This document shows positions 17,144-29,099 of a stretch of DNA of 64,000 bases, piece after piece (positions within the stretch are counted from its first letter, which is position 1; each line of letters begins with the position of its first letter). Below the pieces are notes generated by a model that was not told where the DNA came from, ran no database searches, and saw only the letters and a program-made list of their open reading frames with translations. The position numbers and the translations under genes were made by a program. The stretch covers positions 297,842 through 361,841 of the forward strand of contig DATGLM010000049.1 in NCBI GenBank assembly GCA_035294125.1, given 5' to 3'. The stretch is from CADDYT01 sp035294125 (GTDB taxonomy: Bacteria > Chloroflexota > Ktedonobacteria > Ktedonobacterales > Ktedonobacteraceae).

Positions 17144-18739
17144 CTATTCCAGGTAGCTATAGGCAGGCAGGGTCAGGAATTCAACGAAATCGTCGGAGGT
17201 GATGACTTTGTCGAGGATTTGGCGGGCGGGGCCGAATTTGCTGGCGGCGAATTGCTGCTCGCCGAGCTTTGTCTTCAGCTTCGCCAGTTCATCGTCGGTC
17301 AGTTCACGGTACAGGTCGACGGTGACTTTGCGCCCGTCGTTGAGGATGCCGCGCGGGTGGTGAATCCACTGCCAGATTTGCGAGCGGGCGATTTCGACGG
17401 TGGCCGCGTCTTCCATCAGGTTGTTGATCGGCACGCAGCCAATGCCGCGCAGCCACGATTCCAGGTATTGCAGACTCACGCTGATGTTGTTGCGCAACCC
17501 GGCCTCAGTGATCGTACCAGCGGCGACGGCCAGCAGGTCGGCAGCCGTCACATGCACATCCTCGCGCTTGCGATAAATCTGGTTCGGCGTCTTCATCACG
17601 AGGTCGAACTCCTCCATCGCGATTGGGACGAGACCGGGGTGGGCCACCCATGTACCATCGTGGCCGTCGGTGGCCTCGCGCCGCTTGTCTGCGCGCACGC
17701 GGTCAAGGGCTTCCTCGTTGGCCGCCGGGTCATTCTTGATGGGAATCTGTGCCGCCATGCCGCCCATAGCGTGGACGTTGCGGCGGTGGCAGGTCTTGAT
17801 GAGCAGCAGCGAGTAGGAGCGCATAAAGTGTGTGGTCATTGTCACCTGGGCGCGGTCGGGCAGAATGAAATTGGGGATGTTGCGGAACTTCTTGATGGTA
17901 CTGAAGATGTAGTCCCAGCGCCCGCAGTTCAGCCCTGCGGAATGCTCGCGCAACTCGTAGAGAATCTCGTCCATCTCGAACGTTGCCAGGATGGTCTCAA
18001 TAAGCACCGTAGCCTTGATTGTTCCCTGCGGAATGCTCAGTTCGTTCTGCGCCATTACGAAGATGTCGTTCCAGAGTCGGGCCTCCAGGTGGCTCTCCAG
18101 CTTCGGCAGGTAAAAGTAGGGGCCAGTACCTTTCTCAAGCAGGCGACGAACATTATGATAAAAGTACAGCCCGAAGTCGAAGATGCCGCCGGAGACGGGC
18201 TTGTCATCAACCAGTACGTGCTTCTCGTTCAGGTGCCAGCCGCGAGGACGAGCCAGCAGCGTCGCCGTCTTCTCGTTCAAACGATAGCTTTTCCCCTCTG
18301 GACTCGTGAAGCTGATGGTGCCTGCGATGGCATCGCGCACGTTGATCTGCCCCTGAATGGTGCCTTCCCAGGTCGGCGAGTGCGCGTCCTCGAAATCAGC
18401 CATGTAGACCTTTGCTCCTGAATTGAGCGCGTTAATCACCATCTTGCGATCAACGGGGCCGGTGATTTCGACGCGGCGATCCTGCAAATCATCAGGCAGG
18501 GGAGCTACCGTCCAGTCGCTATTGCGGATATGCTCGGTTTCCGGCAAGAAATCGGGCAATTTGCCCGCGTCGATTTCTTGCTGGCGCTGCGTGCGCTTCG
18601 CCAGCAGTTCCTCACGCCGTCCCTCGAATTCGCGGGCCAGCTTCGCTACAAAGTTCATGGCATCTGGGGTCAATATTTCCGCGAACTCCGCCGTAACAGG
18701 ACCGGTAATCTCAACGCCTTCTGGATATTGCTTCATCAT
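17144..18739 (-). CDS. aceB: Malate synthase A
   Basis: 531 residues, normal length for malate synthase A. It condenses glyoxylate with acetyl-CoA to malate in the glyoxylate shunt. Typical segments: GPVDRKMVINALNSGAKVYMADFEDAHSP, PRGWHLNEKHV, LIETILATFEMDEILYELREHSAGLNCGRWDYIFS, MGGMAAQIPI, AHPGLV and LMEDAATVEIARSQ. The start is the first of two ATGs after GGAGG (18739); the frame upstream begins with GTG and lacks a site. Isocitrate lyase lies directly upstream on the same strand, but a 36-bp perfect hairpin separates them. Confidence 0.96.
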   Translation of the reverse strand: MMKQYPEGVEITGPVTAEFAEILTPDAMNFVAKLAREFEGRREELLAKRTQRQQEIDAGKLPDFLPETEHIRNSDWTVAPLPDDLQDRRVEITGPVDRKMVINALNSGAKVYMADFEDAHSPTWEGTIQGQINVRDAIAGTISFTSPEGKSYRLNEKTATLLARPRGWHLNEKHVLVDDKPVSGGIFDFGLYFYHNVRRLLEKGTGPYFYLPKLESHLEARLWNDIFVMAQNELSIPQGTIKATVLIETILATFEMDEILYELREHSAGLNCGRWDYIFSTIKKFRNIPNFILPDRAQVTMTTHFMRSYSLLLIKTCHRRNVHAMGGMAAQIPIKNDPAANEEALDRVRADKRREATDGHDGTWVAHPGLVPIAMEEFDLVMKTPNQIYRKREDVHVTAADLLAVAAGTITEAGLRNNISVSLQYLESWLRGIGCVPINNLMEDAATVEIARSQIWQWIHHPRGILNDGRKVTVDLYRELTDDELAKLKTKLGEQQFAASKFGPARQILDKVITSDDFVEFLTLPAYSYLE

Positions 18740-18840
18740 CGCTTCTGTCCTCCATCCTTTCACTATGCAGGAGATACAACCTCATATTTTCACCCTGTAT
18801 TATCGCATATTTGTCAGGCTGTCTGGCACGAAAGTACACC

Positions 18841-18915
18841 GTGTGGAGAAGTGGGGCGCACGCGCTGATCGGCTGTGAAACAGCCGATCAGCGCGTGCGC
18901 CCCACTTCTCCACAC
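18841..18915. terminator. 36-bp perfect hairpin with 3-base loop between aceA and aceB
   Basis: Arms 18841-18876 and 18880-18915 are exact complements with loop GAA. It sits between two co-oriented genes of one pathway, 8 bases after the aceA stop. It may terminate or attenuate aceA transcription, protect the aceA 3' end, or set the aceA:aceB ratio. A TATTTTTAATGG-like T-run lies on its right side (reverse direction). Confidence 0.75.
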
Positions 18916-18922
18916 ACTATTT

Positions 18923-20302
18923 TTAATGGAATTGCTCCTCTTCTGTTGAGCCACTGAGGGCGGTGGTTGAGGATAGGCCCTGGGAGATGACCTGGGATAC
19001 GTCATCAAAGTAGCCGGTGCCAACCTCGCGCTGGTGCTTTGTCGCGCTGTAGCCGTACTGTTCCAGATCGAACTCGGCCTGTTGCAGTTTAGAGTAGGCG
19101 GCCATGCCCTCCTGACGATAGCCCAGCGCTAGCTTGAACATGCTGTAGTTGAGGGCGTGGAAGCCTGCCAGCGTGATGAACTGGAATTTGTAACCCATCT
19201 TGCCCAGTTCTTGCTGAAAGTCGGCGATGGTCCCGGCATCAAGCTTTTTGCGCCAGTTAAACGAGGGCGAGCAGTTGTAAGCCAGCAGCTTGTCGGGGAA
19301 TTGCTCATGGATGGCTTCGGCGAAGCGCTGCGCCTCCTTCAGATCTGGCTCGGAGGTCTCACACCAGATGAGGTCGGCATAGGGAGCGTAGGCCAGGCCG
19401 CGTGCGATGGCAGCTTGCAAACCGCCGTGCATCCTGAAGAAGCCCTCCGGGGTGCGTTCAGCCGTCAGGAAGCGCTGGTCGTAGGGGTCGATATCGCTGG
19501 TAATCAGGCGCGCGCCATTGGCATCGGTGCGCGCCACGATGAGGGTGGGGACGCCCATTATATCGGCGGCGAGACGGGCGGCGGTGAGATGGCGCACGGC
19601 AGATTGTGTCGGAATGAGCACCTTGCCGCCCATGTGGCCGCATTTCTTCTCAGAAGAAAGCTGATCCTCAAAATGCACACCTGCCGCTCCGGCTTCGATC
19701 ATCGCCTTCATCATCTCAAAGACGTTGAGCGGGCCGCCGAAACCGGCCTCGGCATCGGCCACGATAGGAGCATACCAGTAGATGTCATCTTTCCCTTCGG
19801 CATGATGCAGCTGGTCGGCACGCTGCAGGGACGCGTTGATCTTACGCACGACCTGCGGCACGCTGTTGCTGGGGTAGAGGCTCTGATCGGGATACATCTG
19901 CCCGGCCAGATTCGCGTCTGCCGCGACCTGCCAGCCGCTCAGGTAGATAGCCTGCAAACCGGCTTTGACCTGCTGCACGGCCTGGTTACCTGTCAGCGCG
20001 CCCAGCGCCGCGACGTATTGCCCGGTATGCAGCAGTCTCCACAGCCGCTCCGCGCCCATGCGCGCCAGCGTGTGCTCGATCTTCACGGTACCGCGCAGGC
20101 GCACCACGTCAGCCGCACTATAGGTGCGCTTTATGCCCTTCCAGCGCGGATTCTCATGCCAGTCGCGTGTCAGCTCCTCTATCTCCTCCTGCTCTCGTTG
20201 TTTCTGTTCTTGACGAATATCGTGACCATGCTTTAGCTGATGACCATTCTGATGACTCTTCAACACAGTATTCTCACTCATGACCTGTCGACCGCTCATC
20301 AT
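18923..20302 (-). CDS. aceA: Isocitrate lyase
   Basis: 459 residues. It splits isocitrate into glyoxylate and succinate, the first step of the glyoxylate shunt. The active-site loop KKCGHMGGKVLIPT is intact; other family blocks are WYAPIVADAEAGFGG, VHFEDQLSSEKKCGH, VARTDANGA and AYNCSPSFNW. An N-terminal Gln/Lys/His-rich extension (KSHQNGHQLKHGHDIRQEQKQREQEE) is longer than usual. AGGAGGG lies seven bases before the ATGATG start. With aceB downstream it allows growth on acetate or fatty acids, consistent with the acyl-CoA ligase elsewhere in the window. Confidence 0.97.
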   Translation of the reverse strand: MMSGRQVMSENTVLKSHQNGHQLKHGHDIRQEQKQREQEEIEELTRDWHENPRWKGIKRTYSAADVVRLRGTVKIEHTLARMGAERLWRLLHTGQYVAALGALTGNQAVQQVKAGLQAIYLSGWQVAADANLAGQMYPDQSLYPSNSVPQVVRKINASLQRADQLHHAEGKDDIYWYAPIVADAEAGFGGPLNVFEMMKAMIEAGAAGVHFEDQLSSEKKCGHMGGKVLIPTQSAVRHLTAARLAADIMGVPTLIVARTDANGARLITSDIDPYDQRFLTAERTPEGFFRMHGGLQAAIARGLAYAPYADLIWCETSEPDLKEAQRFAEAIHEQFPDKLLAYNCSPSFNWRKKLDAGTIADFQQELGKMGYKFQFITLAGFHALNYSMFKLALGYRQEGMAAYSKLQQAEFDLEQYGYSATKHQREVGTGYFDDVSQVISQGLSSTTALSGSTEEEQFH

Positions 20303-20476
20303 ACTGTAGCCCTCCTGGGAAGCGAAGTTTACCTTATATAACAGGAAAACTATACTTAAGCCTTGCTTTGCTGCGGAGAGATATCGTCATCTCCTCCTGT
20401 AAAGAAGCTTACCATGCGGCTAAGCGAAAATGCCAGCTATTGGCTATAGAAGTTTTGAGGAGATACATAACTTTTC

Positions 20477-20527
20477 GCTTATATGAAATGACCACCGGCT
20501 CATCGTCGGTGGTCATTTCATATAAGC
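20477..20527. terminator. 21-bp perfect inverted repeat downstream of secA
   Basis: Arms 20477-20497 and 20507-20527 are exact complements with a 9-base loop. It lies 15 bases past the secA stop on the minus strand and before the region upstream of aceA. Confidence 0.7.
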
Positions 20528-20541
20528 AAGCCACGGTTATT

Positions 20542-24033
<3,492 letters not shown>

Positions 24034-24184
24034 TGTCTTCTTTTCTCTCTTTTCTCCAAACTCCAAATATGCGCGAACTCTGGCAGGTGTGCTCTTTCTG
24101 ATCTCTGCTCGTGAGGTTGCCCGAAGTAATCTATAAACACTCCAATTACTGGAAACATTTCAGGCAGCCTGAACATTCACACTC

Positions 24185-24193
24185 ATTATAGCA
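24185..24193 (-). promoter_or_regulatory. Extended -10 promoter of secA
   Basis: On the minus strand TGCTATAAT, a perfect extended -10. It would give a leader of about 145 bases before the secA start. Confidence 0.45.
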
Positions 24194-24259
24194 TACGTGA
24201 CTAGAGTTCTGAGGTTGTGAGCTGGCCCCTTTTCTCCGCTCTATGGATTCGTAGCGTTG

Positions 24260-25222
24260 TCACGGGTGCTCTTGCGCGATCAGGTACGCCGTTTCTTGCC
24301 CATAAATGGTTGAGATCTGCTGCTGGCTCACATGGGAGAAAGAATGACCCCCGGTATAGCTGATGTACTGTACAGGCACGTGGTTGCGCAGCAACGCCTG
24401 TTGCAGTTCTCGCGATTGTGCTGGCAGCACGAGCATATCCTGCGCTCCCTGGACGATGAGCATGGGGGCGCTTTGAGGCGTGACATCGAAGATGGGCGAG
24501 GCGTCGCGGTAGATGGCGGGATCGCTCTGCTGTGTCGCTTTGCCGAAAACGGAGAAGTAAACGCTCAGGGGCGCGCTCAAGCGAGGATTGACCAGATCGA
24601 CCGGCCCGAAGTTATCCACGACACAGGAGACTTTCGGGGATTGGTTTGCGTATGAGCTCGCTTCGTTGCCGGGATGTATTGTCGCAAGGACGCCGAGAAA
24701 GACGGCGAGTTGTCCTCCTGCCGAATCTCCATCGGAGCAGATGTGACTGCTATCCAGATCGAGCTGGCTGGCGTGGGCGCGCATCCAACGTACCGCGAGC
24801 TGCGCGTCAACCAGTTGCGCGGGCCAGATAAGCTGCGGTTGCAGGTTTTTCGTTGCGAGTCGGTAGTCGATATTGAGCACGACGAAACCCAGGCTGGCAA
24901 GATTTTTACAGAGCGAGGTATCAGTTTGTTTGTCGCCTAACATCCAACCGCCGCCATGAATGAGAACCACACCTGGTCGGCGTGTGGCGGCCTCTGCTGG
25001 TCGGCAGATATCCAGCCTCTCCTGCGGTAGCGGCCCATAATTCACATTTCGCTGCCAGTTTACCTGATATTGCAGTGGAGAGAAGAGGGAAGCGGGTTGT
25101 TTGACAATGGTCAGATTGCTCTGGCTTTTTCCGCCGCAGGAGACGAGGACAAGGAGAAAGATCAAACCCGTGAACATGCCGCAAGAAGGACGAAGCGTGC
25201 TGCTTTTCCCTGATTGATCCAT
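24260..25222 (-). CDS. Lipoprotein alpha/beta hydrolase (esterase)
   Basis: 320 residues. A hydrophobic N-terminal segment ends in the lipobox-like LVLVSC, so it is likely exported and lipid-anchored. The alpha/beta hydrolase fold of the HSL/BD-FAE type shows the oxyanion HGGGW, the nucleophile Ser in GDSAGGQ, an acid in GAQDMLV and the His in TGGHSFSH. It would hydrolyse esters at the outer face of the membrane; substrate unknown. It is on the same strand as secA, about 225 bases upstream of it, and appears independent. Confidence 0.85.
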   Translation of the reverse strand: MDQSGKSSTLRPSCGMFTGLIFLLVLVSCGGKSQSNLTIVKQPASLFSPLQYQVNWQRNVNYGPLPQERLDICRPAEAATRRPGVVLIHGGGWMLGDKQTDTSLCKNLASLGFVVLNIDYRLATKNLQPQLIWPAQLVDAQLAVRWMRAHASQLDLDSSHICSDGDSAGGQLAVFLGVLATIHPGNEASSYANQSPKVSCVVDNFGPVDLVNPRLSAPLSVYFSVFGKATQQSDPAIYRDASPIFDVTPQSAPMLIVQGAQDMLVLPAQSRELQQALLRNHVPVQYISYTGGHSFSHVSQQQISTIYGQETAYLIAQEHP

Positions 25223-25354
25223 AACATGCCCTTTTGCATCTGAACCGGGACGATGCTACTACGAACAGTGCCTGCTTCTTACCTCAGCTTTAGCTGTCTC
25301 GTCCTGAGTATACACTATTTTCTTATCATTTTGTAGTGCTTTTTAGACGACTTC

Positions 25355-25900
25355 TTAGAAAACCACTTCGCTGGTTGGCCTGACCCGTATCCGGTGCCCA
25401 CCAGCCCAGAAGCCGTTCAGTGTGCTGTTATGGTGCGCGATAATCTGCTCAGCCGTCAGCACATCGTTATCTTCTGTGGTGTGCGCGTCGCCGACCAGCG
25501 TCACATCGTAGCCTGCCGAGACGGAGCGGCGCGAGGTCGTATCCACACAGTAATTGCTCTGCAAGCCAACGATCACAAGATGTTTGATGCCCCGTTTCTC
25601 CAATTCCTGTTGCAGTGTTGTCCCGACAAACGAATCGGGGGATTGCTTGTGAACAACTGGCTCGCCCTCCTGCGGAGCAATCGCCGGATGAATCTGCCAC
25701 TGTGGCGAGCCAAATTTCAATCCCTCTTCATAATCTTCATTATGCTGCACATAAAGCACCGGCACGCCCGCCGCCCGCGCCTTCGCGATCAGCGTGCCGA
25801 TATTCTCCAGCACCTCTTTGCCTTTATACGCCGGTTCGATCAACCCCACCTGCGTATCGATAATCACCAGGGCCGTGCCTCTCTCTGTCTCTGCGCTCAT
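25355..25900 (-). CDS. Isochorismatase-family cysteine hydrolase
   Basis: 181 residues from MSAETERG. Catalytic triad: Asp in LVIIDTQVGL, Lys in VVHKQSPDSF and Cys in QSNYCVDTTSRRS; the cis-peptide motif GLQSNYC is typical. Such enzymes hydrolyse amides (nicotinamide, N-carbamoyl compounds) or isochorismate; the nucleophilic Cys favours amidase activity. GAAGGAGAAGG lies before this ATG, while the frame extends 21 codons further without a site. Cytoplasmic, single gene. Confidence 0.88.
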   Translation of the reverse strand: MSAETERGTALVIIDTQVGLIEPAYKGKEVLENIGTLIAKARAAGVPVLYVQHNEDYEEGLKFGSPQWQIHPAIAPQEGEPVVHKQSPDSFVGTTLQQELEKRGIKHLVIVGLQSNYCVDTTSRRSVSAGYDVTLVGDAHTTEDNDVLTAEQIIAHHNSTLNGFWAGGHRIRVRPTSEVVF

Positions 25901-26269
25901 AGCCTTCTCCTTCTCACTCAAACGAATGTTTAAAGTTTTTGTAGCCTGCAAACAGTGTACCACGAAAAGCGGCTATATTACGCCCTGATTCGAGGGAACC
26001 CTGATAAAAGGGAGAAACTCCTGCTGTGAAAAGAAAAACCTCCCATGAGAGAAGGAGAACTCTCGCATATAAGTGCGAGTATCGCTTGCATATGCACGCG
26101 CACTTATAGTTTTCTGCGAGACGAAGGGGCTTTGCCCGCTGGCTCTTTCAAAAAGCCGTTGTATTGCTGACATACTGGTGTCACTCGCAGCGAATATACT
26201 GCTGGTATAAAAGGTACTGGATGCCGTCCAGGGCGGCTCCTGAGCTTTGAAAAGGAAGGGGATAAAACC

Positions 26270-26587
26270 ATGCAAGTGCCTTCGCAACGTGTCTACTATG
26301 TTGTTTTTGCCGTCACCCGCTACGAGTCCTTTGACGATGCCCTGGCGAAAGCGCCCGCTATGATTGCCGCTCACATTGCCCGTTCGCGGGAATTGCACGC
26401 TCGTGGCACGCTCCTCATGTCGGGCGCCTTCCTGGATAACCCGCAGGAGCCGCTCAGCACCATGGGCGTTCTCACTACCTATGAGGCCGCCGAAGACTAC
26501 ATCAAAGGCGATCCGTTCGTGCAAAACGGCATGGTCAGCAGGTGGTATATCCGCGAATGGGCCAATATGTTCGCCCGCCCTCTATGA
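26270..26587 (+). CDS. YciI-like domain protein
   Basis: 105 residues with the YciI/YCII pattern: a conserved His in AAHIARSRELHARGTLLMSGAF, and DPFVQNGMVSRWYIREW near the end. Members are small dimeric ferredoxin-like proteins sometimes linked to dehalogenase or monooxygenase-like chemistry. AAGGAAGGGG precedes the ATG. A small hairpin (26670-26687) downstream may terminate it. Biochemical role unknown. Confidence 0.8.
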   Translation: MQVPSQRVYYVVFAVTRYESFDDALAKAPAMIAAHIARSRELHARGTLLMSGAFLDNPQEPLSTMGVLTTYEAAEDYIKGDPFVQNGMVSRWYIREWANMFARPL

Positions 26588-27190
26588 TGTTGAGTATGTG
26601 CGGTGCTGCCGGTCAGCGCAGCCAGGGGGCACCGCGTACCAGATGATATTGTCTGTCACCCGCACCTGTGTCTTAAGGTGTTAAGACCATCGTTCTTCCC
26701 AACGTTTGCGGGAATATGCGCTTGCCTATGAATGAAAATAGGGACAGGCGCTGATTTTGGTGAGGTTTTGTGATATAACAACAGTGGCCGCGTTCCCAGG
26801 CGAAACGCGGCCAGTGTGAGCGACACCTCATAGTGTCAAACTGTTGGAGCGAACGTTGTTAGCAAATGAGGTGGTCATTTGTGTTGTGTATTGTGTAAGG
26901 CAGGTCTGATGGAGCCTGGTATTCTCTCTGTCGGCGCACCTCCTTTCTCACCTTACGGCGATTACTTGTTACTCTCGTTTTGCTCATTGTTCGTTTGCTT
27001 GCTTGCTTCTTGTTGCGGAGTGGTAGTATCCAATCCATACATGACTGTGTGACGCTTAAGTGCCATTGCTCACTTCATGTATGTACTTCTAGGATAGTTC
27101 GTTATTCTCAAGAAAATTGCAGGGAAATGTAAGAAAATTGTAAGAAAACCGTAAGTAGTCCTTTTTACTGGAGATTTCAGGAGTGAAGCG
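26588..27190. other. Intergenic region with two stable hairpins, possible structured RNA
   Basis: About 600 bases without a supported ORF. Hairpin 1: 26785-26794 with 26804-26813 (10 bp, GC-rich). Hairpin 2: CACCTCAT 26824-26831 with ATGAGGTG 26866-26873. A competing helix GACAC 26822-26826 with GTGTC 26833-26837 overlaps hairpin 2. The right end is AT-rich and precedes the WYL regulator. Confidence 0.4.
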
Positions 27191-28153
27191 ATGTATTTTC
27201 CGACGACACGGGTGCTGACGGTGCTGGAAATGTTGCAATCGCACCGGCAATTGAGCGGGCCAGAGCTGGCCGAGCGGCTGGAGGTCAATATTCGCACGGT
27301 GCGCCGCTATATCATGATGTTGCAAGACCTGGGTATCCCCGTTGAGACGGTGCGCGGACGCTACGGAGCCTATCGCCTGCGCCCTGGCTTCAAACTGCCG
27401 CCGTTGATGTTTACGGAGGATGAGGCGCTGGCCGTGACGTTAGGCCTGCTGGCGGCCCGCCGTCTCGGTCTGGCCGTGGCCGCGCCGGATGTCGAGGGAG
27501 CACTGGCAAAAGTTGGGCGCGTACTGCCTGCCTCCCTGCGCGAGCGCGTGCAGGCGGTGCAGGATATTCTTATCCTCGATTTTCCCGCCTCTGAAGCGCC
27601 CCCTGCCAGCGACGTGGTCGTGACGCTTTGTACCGCCGCGCAGATGAGGAGGCGTGCAGGGCTGCGCTATCAGGCCTGGGGAGCTGATGTAACGGAGCGC
27701 ACAATTGACGTGTATGGGATCGTCTGTCGCGGGGGCTTCTGGTATGCCGTTGGCTACTGCCACCTGCGCCAGGATGTGCGCGTCTTCCGGCTGGATCGCG
27801 TCCTGCAGGCCGAGATATGCGAGGAGAGCTTTTCTCGTCCAACCGATTTCGATTGCCTCGAACATGTGGCGCGCGCCGTCGCGTTGATGCCCGACAAATG
27901 GTTTGTGGAGGTGCTGCTTGAAACGTCATTAGAGGTGGCGAGATGCGAGGTGCCCCCCGCACTCGCCGTACTGGAAGAAACTTCTGGCGGCGTCTTGTTC
28001 CGCTGCTACACAAAAAACCTGGAATGGATAGCCCGTGTCCTGGCCAGTCTGGGCTTTCCCTTCGTCGTCCGCCAGCCGCCTGAACTGCGCGCGGCGTTTA
28101 AACAACTGGCCGAACAAATCACGAAGATGGCTAGCCGCGCGCCTGTCCTTTAG
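27191..28153 (+). CDS. WYL-domain transcriptional regulator (DeoR/YafY type)
   Basis: 320 residues. An N-terminal winged helix (about 1-60: VLEMLQSHRQLSGPELAERLEVNIRTVRRYIMMLQDLG) binds DNA; the WYL domain (about 140-215) has WYAVGYCHLRQDVRVFRLDRV, and a WCX C-terminal extension follows. Such regulators respond to a small molecule or nucleic acid ligand. AGGAG lies eight bases before the ATG. It is convergent with a 44-residue membrane protein gene. Its target is unknown; nearby divergent promoters at 28325-28397 are candidates. Confidence 0.9.
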   Translation: MYFPTTRVLTVLEMLQSHRQLSGPELAERLEVNIRTVRRYIMMLQDLGIPVETVRGRYGAYRLRPGFKLPPLMFTEDEALAVTLGLLAARRLGLAVAAPDVEGALAKVGRVLPASLRERVQAVQDILILDFPASEAPPASDVVVTLCTAAQMRRRAGLRYQAWGADVTERTIDVYGIVCRGGFWYAVGYCHLRQDVRVFRLDRVLQAEICEESFSRPTDFDCLEHVARAVALMPDKWFVEVLLETSLEVARCEVPPALAVLEETSGGVLFRCYTKNLEWIARVLASLGFPFVVRQPPELRAAFKQLAEQITKMASRAPVL

Positions 28154-28163
28154 AGATGGATGG

Positions 28164-28298
28164 CTAGTGAAAGCCTGTCCATGCCTGTCGCTGCTGCCAT
28201 TCGCGGTTATCAAGACCGTCACCGCTGTCAACTCCCCACTTCCAGGCCGCCAGGTCGAGGACGATCAGGGCCGCGAGTAAGAAGAGAATAGTCTCCAT
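28164..28298 (-). CDS. Small membrane protein, 44 aa
   Basis: Begins METILFLLAALIVLDLAAW, one hydrophobic helix (residues 3-19), then KWGVDSGDGLDNREWQQRQAW and a short end. GGAGG lies five bases before the ATG, and a consensus promoter (TTGACA-17-TATAAT) lies upstream. The pattern LDLAAxxWGxDS followed by an acidic/Trp-rich tail recurs, as I recall, in tiny proteins of Chloroflexota. Convergent with the WYL regulator; function unknown. Confidence 0.7.
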   Translation of the reverse strand: METILFLLAALIVLDLAAWKWGVDSGDGLDNREWQQRQAWTGFH

Positions 28299-28324
28299 AT
28301 GTGCCTCCTGCTGGTTCGCATCCA

Positions 28325-28353
28325 TTGACAGAACCGACTTAACTATCTAAAAT
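28325..28353 (+). promoter_or_regulatory. Consensus sigma-70 promoter, plus strand
   Basis: TTGACA (28325-28330), 17-base spacer, TAAAAT (28348-28353). Transcripts would run to the CGNR gene at 28452. A second candidate, TTGATG-17-TAGACT (28405-28433), lies closer to that gene. Confidence 0.6.
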
Positions 28354-28368
28354 GTTATTGATGGTTAA

Positions 28369-28397
28369 ATTATAGCCGATAAATTATAACCTGTCAA
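28369..28397 (-). promoter_or_regulatory. Perfect-consensus sigma-70 promoter, minus strand
   Basis: On the minus strand TTGACA (28397-28392), 17-base spacer, TATAAT (28374-28369). It drives the 44-residue protein and faces the plus-strand promoter 28325-28353, so the two predicted start sites lie within a few bases of each other. Two AAATTATA direct repeats are embedded in it. Confidence 0.7.
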
Positions 28398-28451
28398 GTG
28401 GATTTTGATGGTTATTCGGAAATGTGATAGACTTGTATGCAGGAGGGACAT

Positions 28452-29081
28452 ATGGTTGCAAGCGAGATAGAGCAGGTACCACTCTTTGCCTTATCCGCTA
28501 ACTGGTTGTGCCTGGACTTTACTAATACATTAGATGATCGTTTAACCGAAGATGTGCATGACAATCTCAATAGTTACGTTGACCTTGTTGCCTGGAGCAG
28601 GCAGGCGGGTCTGGTGACGGATGCCGGGGCGGAGCGGCTGCTGGAGGAGGCAAGGCGGAATTCCGAAGAGGCCAGAGGGGTCCTGCTGCGTGCGAGAGAC
28701 CTGCGCGAGGTGATGTATCGCATTTTCCTGGCTATTACCGAGGGGGCGCAGCCAGCGGAAGCCGATCTGTACACGTTGAATGCCGCCCTTGCGAAGGCTA
28801 TGGCTCATGCCCGTGTTGTAGGGCGGGATGGCGGCTTTGTCTGGAGTTGGGAGGATGGAGGGTGCGAGCTTGACAGCCTGCTCTGGCCCGTCATCCGTTC
28901 CGCCGCCGATCTGCTGACATCCTCGGAGCTGGAAGCCGTGCGCGTCTGCGCTGCCGAGGACTGTAGCTGGCTCTTTCTGGATACAAGCAAGAATCATACG
29001 CGGCGCTGGTGCAGCATGAAAAGCTGCGGCAACCGCGCCAAAGCGCGCCGCCACTATAAAAAGGAGAAGGAGCAGGCATAG
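28452..29081 (+). CDS. CGNR zinc-finger / ABATE-domain putative regulator
   Basis: 209 residues. N-terminal ABATE domain (LCLDFTNTLDDR..., about 15-150) and a C-terminal CGNR zinc finger: CAAEDCSWLFLDTSKNHTRRWCSMKSCGNRAKARRHY, with four cysteines and the name-giving CGNR. Proteins of this kind are predicted stress-responsive transcription factors, common in actinobacteria and Chloroflexota. GGAGGG precedes the ATG at 28452; the ATG at 28437 lacks a site. Divergent from the small membrane protein, with which it shares a dense promoter region. Confidence 0.9.
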   Translation: MVASEIEQVPLFALSANWLCLDFTNTLDDRLTEDVHDNLNSYVDLVAWSRQAGLVTDAGAERLLEEARRNSEEARGVLLRARDLREVMYRIFLAITEGAQPAEADLYTLNAALAKAMAHARVVGRDGGFVWSWEDGGCELDSLLWPVIRSAADLLTSSELEAVRVCAAEDCSWLFLDTSKNHTRRWCSMKSCGNRAKARRHYKKEKEQA

Positions 29082-29099
29082 ACCCTTTGAGCCAGGTTC

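Noticed and set aside
17051..18421. 456-codon plus-strand ORF opposite malate synthase
   Set aside because: Shadow frame of aceB; the minus-strand protein has full family motifs, and this ORF contains none.
19157..20236. 359-codon plus-strand ORF opposite isocitrate lyase
   Set aside because: Shadow frame of aceA with no recognisable domain.
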